Part shown: positions 60,492-64,000 of the stretch, piece by piece | Position numbering within the stretch: position 1 is the first letter of the stretch | How the letters are laid out: every line of letters starts with the position of its first letter | Origin: Xanthomonas rydalmerensis | GTDB lineage: Bacteria > Pseudomonadota > Gammaproteobacteria > Xanthomonadales > Xanthomonadaceae | Direction: 5' to 3' | NCBI RefSeq assembly: GCF_033170385.1 | Contig: NZ_CP126170.1 | Coordinates: forward strand, 954,001 to 1,018,000 | DNA: 64,000 bases | The notes under the pieces: model-generated | What the model was told of the DNA's origin: nothing | The model's input: only the letters and a program-made list of their open reading frames with translations | Database searches by the model: none | Position numbers and translations under genes: made by a program

Positions 60492-63380
60492 ATGAATTTC
60501 CTGCACCGCCATCCTTTGGTCTTCGCGGTTTCCCTGGCCCTGCTCGGCGGTGTCCCCGCCATCGCCGGCGCCCAGCAACAGACGCCCCCGGCCGCTCCCG
60601 GCAATGCCACGACCCTGGACAGCGTGCAGGTCACCGGCACCCGCATCCGCCGCGCCGAAGTCGAGGGCCAGGTGCCGGTGCAGACGTTGAGCCGCGCCGA
60701 CATCGAACGCACCGGCCTCACCTCCATCGGCGATGTGCTGCAGGAACTCACCGCCTCCGGCTCGGCCTTGAACGCCAAGTTCAATTCCTCCGGCAATTTC
60801 GGCTTCCCGCCGGACGGCAGCGGCGTCGGCGCCGGCTCGGCGCAGGTGGATCTGCGCCACCTGGGCGCCAAACGCGTGCTGGTGCTGGTCGACGGCATGC
60901 GCTGGGTCAACGAGTCCTCCGCCTCGGGCGTGGGCGCGGCCACCGACCTCAACACCATCCCGCTGGCCATCGTCGAACGCGTCGAGGTACTGGAGGACGG
61001 CGCCTCCTCGCTGTACGGCTCCGACGCCATCGCCGGCGTGGTCAACATCATCACCCGGCGCAATTTCGAAGGCGGCCAGGTCACGCTGAACTACGGCGAG
61101 TACGACAAGGGCGACGGCGCCAGCAAGGGCGTAGACCTGGCCTGGGGCCACAGCACCGAGCGTACCAGCCTGTTCCTCGGCGCCAGCTACACCAAGCAGG
61201 ATCCGATCTACGCGCGCGACCGCGCGCAGTCGCTGTATCCGATTCCCGGCACCGGCCTGAGCTTCGGCAGCTCGGCCACGCCGGACGGGCGTTTCATCTT
61301 CGTCGACCCCAACACCGGCGCCGAGCAGAACCTGACCCCGAACAGTGGCGTGGGCACGCCCCGCTACGACGGCGCCGGCGGCTGCAGCCGCAGCGACGAC
61401 TACCACTGCTTCACCACCGCCGACCGCTACAACTTCGCCGCGTCCAACCTGCTGCTGACGCCGTCCGAGCGCAAGGGCGTGTTCGGCCAGTTCCGCTTCT
61501 TCTTCAACGACGACGTGCAGTGGTACCTGAAGCTGCTCGGCAACCGCCGCGAATCGACCAACCAGGCCGCGCCGGAGCCGATCTTCCTCGGGCCCGATGC
61601 CGGCACCGGCAATCCGCTGGCCGACAACATCGTCATCTCCGCCGCCAACCCGTACAACCCGTTCGGCTTCGCGCTGGATTCGGGCAGCAACCTGATCATG
61701 ATCGGGCGCCGCCCGGTGGAAGGCGGCGCGCGCGTGTTCGAGCAGCGCGTGGACACCCAGTACGTCGGCACCGGCTTCATCGGCAGCTTCGAGAGCGCCG
61801 ACCGCACCTGGTTCTGGGACGTCAACGGCGCCTACAGCAAGAACAAGGCCGAGCAGACCAACTACGGCAGCTACAACATCTACAACATCAACCTGGCGCT
61901 CGGCGATCCGGCGGCGTGCGCGGCGGTGGCCGGCTGCGTGCCGCTGAACATCTTCGGTGGCGCCGGCAGCATCACCCCGGACATGCTGCGCTGGATCCAG
62001 CCGGTGGTGCACGACCGCAGCCAGAACGAGCTGACCCAGTTCACCGCCAACCTCAGCAGCGACCTGTTCCGGCTGCCGGCCGGTGCGGTGTCCTTCGCCA
62101 CCGGTGTGGAGTACCGCAAGTACGAGGGCTTCTACCGCCCCGATCCGCTGACCGTGATCGGCCACTACAACGGCGTGCCGTCGCTGCCGACGCAGGGCAG
62201 CTACGACGTCAAGGAGGCCTACCTCGAACTGAGCGTGCCGATCTTCGCCGACTCGCCGCTGGGCGACAAACTCGACCTGAGCCTGGCTGGCCGCTATTCC
62301 GACTACTCCACCTTCGGCGGCAAGTTCACCCCGAAGTACGGCCTGCGCTGGCAGGTGGCGCCGGACTTCGTGCTGCGCGCCAGCTATGCCGAAGGCTTCC
62401 GCGCGCCCAGCATCGGCGAACTGTACGGCTCGGCCGCGCGCGCCGACCTGACCCTGTCCGACCCGTGCTCGATCGGCCTGGGCGGCACCGCGCCGCGCGG
62501 CAGCGCCAGCAACTGCGCCACGCTCGGCGTGCCAGCCGGCTACCAGCAGGCCAATTCGCAGATCTCGGTGACCACCGGCGGCAACCGCGCGCTGGAGCCG
62601 GAGAAGGCGCGCAGCTTCAGCGCCGGCTTCGTCTGGAGCCCGTGGTTCGCCAGCAACGTGCCGTGGTCGGACCGCTTCGACGTGGAGGTGACCTTCTACC
62701 GCCACGACATCGACGGCGCGATCCAGGCGATCAACGCGCAGACCCAGCTCGACCTGTGCGTGGATACGCTCTCTCCGACCTATTGCGACGGCATTACCCG
62801 CGCCTCCACCGGCGGCATCAACGGCTTCAACAATCGGCTCACCAACCTCGGCTCGATCAAGACCGACGGCTGGGACGTGGACCTGTTCTGGAACTCGCCG
62901 GAGACCGCGGCCGGCCGCTTCAAGATCGGCTGGCAGAACACCTTCGTCACCCGCTACGTCGCCACCGGCGCGGCCGGCCAGGTGCAGCCGCAGCGCCCGG
63001 GCGTGGAAGTGGTGGACAGCTCGATTCCCGAGTGGACCAGCAATCTGAGCCTGGACTGGTCGCGCGGCCGCTGGAATGCGTCGTGGACGCTGCGGCACAT
63101 CTCCGAGCTGACCGAACAGTGCGGCGACGCGGTCGCGTTCCCGGTGTGCAGCAATCCGGTGGCCGGCACCAACACGCTGGACGCGATCACCTACCACGAC
63201 CTGCAGGTCGGCTATCGCTTCGACTGGCTCAAGGGCCTGACCCTCAGCGGCGGCGTCAACAACGTCTTCGACAAGGACCCGCCGATCTGCCTGTCGTGCT
63301 CGCTCAACGGCTACGACGCCTCCACCTACGGCATTCCCGGCGGCCGCTACCTGTACGTGCGCGCGGACCTGAAGTTCTAG
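60492..63380 (+). CDS. TonB-dependent outer-membrane receptor (third in window)
   Basis: A 962-residue receptor. The signal peptide [20 protein letters not shown] (cut near AGA-QQ) precedes the TonB box ([13 protein letters not shown]). The plug has [29 protein letters not shown] and [20 protein letters not shown]. The barrel is long and ends [10 protein letters not shown]. Cysteine pairs occur in [25 protein letters not shown] and ICLSCSLNG, typical of this subgroup of peptide or glycan receptors in Xanthomonadaceae. GGAGAGAGAGACGG precedes the ATG. No enzyme or transporter gene lies beside it, so the ligand cannot be guessed. Confidence 0.94.
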   Translation: MNFLHRHPLVFAVSLALLGGVPAIAGAQQQTPPAAPGNATTLDSVQVTGTRIRRAEVEGQVPVQTLSRADIERTGLTSIGDVLQELTASGSALNAKFNSSGNFGFPPDGSGVGAGSAQVDLRHLGAKRVLVLVDGMRWVNESSASGVGAATDLNTIPLAIVERVEVLEDGASSLYGSDAIAGVVNIITRRNFEGGQVTLNYGEYDKGDGASKGVDLAWGHSTERTSLFLGASYTKQDPIYARDRAQSLYPIPGTGLSFGSSATPDGRFIFVDPNTGAEQNLTPNSGVGTPRYDGAGGCSRSDDYHCFTTADRYNFAASNLLLTPSERKGVFGQFRFFFNDDVQWYLKLLGNRRESTNQAAPEPIFLGPDAGTGNPLADNIVISAANPYNPFGFALDSGSNLIMIGRRPVEGGARVFEQRVDTQYVGTGFIGSFESADRTWFWDVNGAYSKNKAEQTNYGSYNIYNINLALGDPAACAAVAGCVPLNIFGGAGSITPDMLRWIQPVVHDRSQNELTQFTANLSSDLFRLPAGAVSFATGVEYRKYEGFYRPDPLTVIGHYNGVPSLPTQGSYDVKEAYLELSVPIFADSPLGDKLDLSLAGRYSDYSTFGGKFTPKYGLRWQVAPDFVLRASYAEGFRAPSIGELYGSAARADLTLSDPCSIGLGGTAPRGSASNCATLGVPAGYQQANSQISVTTGGNRALEPEKARSFSAGFVWSPWFASNVPWSDRFDVEVTFYRHDIDGAIQAINAQTQLDLCVDTLSPTYCDGITRASTGGINGFNNRLTNLGSIKTDGWDVDLFWNSPETAAGRFKIGWQNTFVTRYVATGAAGQVQPQRPGVEVVDSSIPEWTSNLSLDWSRGRWNASWTLRHISELTEQCGDAVAFPVCSNPVAGTNTLDAITYHDLQVGYRFDWLKGLTLSGGVNNVFDKDPPICLSCSLNGYDASTYGIPGGRYLYVRADLKF

Positions 63381-63398
63381 TTGCTGCACGCGATGGCA

Positions 63399-63430
63399 CC
63401 CTGCGAAAGCGAGCGTTCGCTCTCGCAGGG
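63399..63430 (+). terminator. Hairpin after the TonB receptor
   Basis: CCCTGCGA...TCGCAGGG with inner AGCGA/TCGCT pairing (one mismatched base) forms a stable stem 18 bp after the stop. No T-run follows, so factor-independent termination is only possible, not certain. Confidence 0.55.
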
Positions 63431-63466
63431 CGCGGCTGATGCGGGGGGCGAAGCAACCTTGATGCT

Positions 63467-63533
63467 GTAGGAGCGGCTTTAGCCGCGACCGATGTTCCCT
63501 GGGAACGCCCGTCGCGGCTAAAGCCGCTCCTAC
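63467..63533. repeat. REPIN-like element (inverted GTAGGAGCGGCTTTAGCCGCGA pair)
   Basis: A perfect 23-bp inverted repeat, arms 63467-63489 and 63511-63533, separated by 21 bp that contain an inner palindrome, GTTCCC-T-GGGAAC. Each arm has internal GCGGCT/AGCCGC pairing. The REP core resembles the well-known GTAGGAGCGGCTTTAGCCGCGA repeats of Pseudomonas and Xanthomonas. No RAYT transposase gene is in the window. Confidence 0.85.
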
Positions 63534-63561
63534 GCGTGGTGCAAGAACCGGTGTCGCCGCC

Positions 63562-64000
63562 TCAGCGCAACAAGTGCTGCGGCACTTCGATCTCGGTGGC
63601 CACGGCCAGGTGGTCGGAGAAGGCGGCGGGCACCGCACGCTGCGCGTTGCAGCGCAGGCCGTCGCTGACCAGGATGTGGTCGATGGCGCGCTGCGGGCGC
63701 CAGCTCGGGAAGGTCGGGACCACGCAGCCCGGCGGTTGCAGCCGGGTGCGCTGGTAGAGGAACTGCATTTCCGGGCGATCGGCGACGCAGTTGAAGTCGC
63801 CCATCAGCACCACGTTGGGATGATCGGACAGCAGTTCGGCGATGAAGGCCAGCTGCGCCGCGCGCGAGTTGGCGCCCAGCGACAGGTGCGCCACCGCCAC
63901 CGCCAGGCCTTCGGCGCCGTTGCCGAACTTGGCCAGCAGCACGCCGCGCCCGCCGAGCCGGCCGGGCAGGGCGTGGTCCTGCACTTCCACCGGCTCCAGC
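63562..64000 (-). CDS. Endonuclease/exonuclease/phosphatase family protein (3' part)
   Basis: The C-terminal part of an EEP-fold metal-dependent hydrolase, cut by the window edge at its 5' end. Visible signatures are the VVLMGDFNCVADRPE motif (GDFN), AVAHLSLGANSRAAQ, RAIDHILVS and FSDHLAVATEIEV (SDH), matching exonuclease III-like phosphodiesterases. Whether it acts on DNA, phospholipids or phosphoinositides cannot be said from this part. The frame is open through position 64000, so the true start lies beyond the window. Stop at 63562. Confidence 0.88.
   Translation of the reverse strand, partial: LEPVEVQDHALPGRLGGRGVLLAKFGNGAEGLAVAVAHLSLGANSRAAQLAFIAELLSDHPNVVLMGDFNCVADRPEMQFLYQRTRLQPPGCVVPTFPSWRPQRAIDHILVSDGLRCNAQRAVPAAFSDHLAVATEIEVPQHLLR

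Noticed and set aside
60465..63638. Minus-strand open frame opposite the third TonB receptor
   Set aside because: The plus-strand receptor is unmistakable. The antisense frame has no start signal or motif.

Overview
The window is high-GC DNA from a gammaproteobacterium of the Xanthomonadaceae, most likely Xanthomonas. The signs are several large TonB-dependent receptors beside glycan-degrading enzymes, an N-acetylglucosamine locus with NagP, NagB-II and NagA, intergenic GGGATT arrays, and a GTAGGAGCGGCTTTAGCCGCGA-type palindrome. The genus is an inference from these features; no 16S gene is present. Nothing looks like an insertion sequence, prophage, CRISPR array or tRNA gene.

Layout. 0-1 kb: secreted GH53 endo-galactanase. 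1.3-6.0 kb: tight four-gene operon of NAD salvage (NMN adenylyltransferase/Nudix and nicotinamide phosphoribosyltransferase) with an unrecognised radical-SAM protein and a methyltransferase-nucleotidyltransferase fusion. 6-13 kb: small envelope proteins (DUF2242-like lipoprotein, glycine-zipper protein, BON protein), an SDR epimerase, an exported protein of unknown role, a short 6-phosphogluconate dehydrogenase and a Gfo/Idh/MocA oxidoreductase. 13.2-17.0 kb: sensor kinase, receiver protein and REC-kinase-REC hybrid. 17.4-29.2 kb, all on the minus strand: an orphan Anbu-type proteasome homologue and a complete alternative chemosensory cluster. That cluster has a soluble receptor with two signalling tips, a triple-CheW protein, CheB, a HEAT protein, CheR, two CheY, CheA, a small protein and a membrane receptor-like protein. 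29.9-33.8 kb: folK, pteridine reductase, a MidA-type methyltransferase, VanZ and an expansin-like protein.

33.8-52.3 kb is the glycan region. Two divergent TonB receptors are separated by a 1.16 kb control region. The rightward one heads a possible 15 kb transcription unit: GH2, GH89 alpha-N-acetylglucosaminidase, an HGSNAT-like membrane acetyltransferase, a GntR regulator, NagP, a LacI regulator, NagB-II and NagA. The likely logic is outer-membrane uptake of GlcNAc-containing oligosaccharides, trimming to GlcNAc, inner-membrane import, then deamination and deacetylation. 52.4-56.1 kb: a striking repeat protein with a 37-residue period, and an M23 peptidase-like exported protein. 56.3-59.6 kb: cca and slt (minus strand). 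59.7-60.3 kb: a 163-bp tandem repeat array. 60.5-63.4 kb: a third TonB receptor, followed by a REPIN-like palindrome and the 3' part of an endonuclease/exonuclease/phosphatase family gene cut by the window edge.

The strongest candidates for something undescribed are the repeat protein at 52.4-54.5 kb, the NAD-salvage/radical-SAM/methyltransferase-nucleotidyltransferase operon, and the HGSNAT-like/GH89 pair, which parallels two steps of animal lysosomal heparan breakdown.
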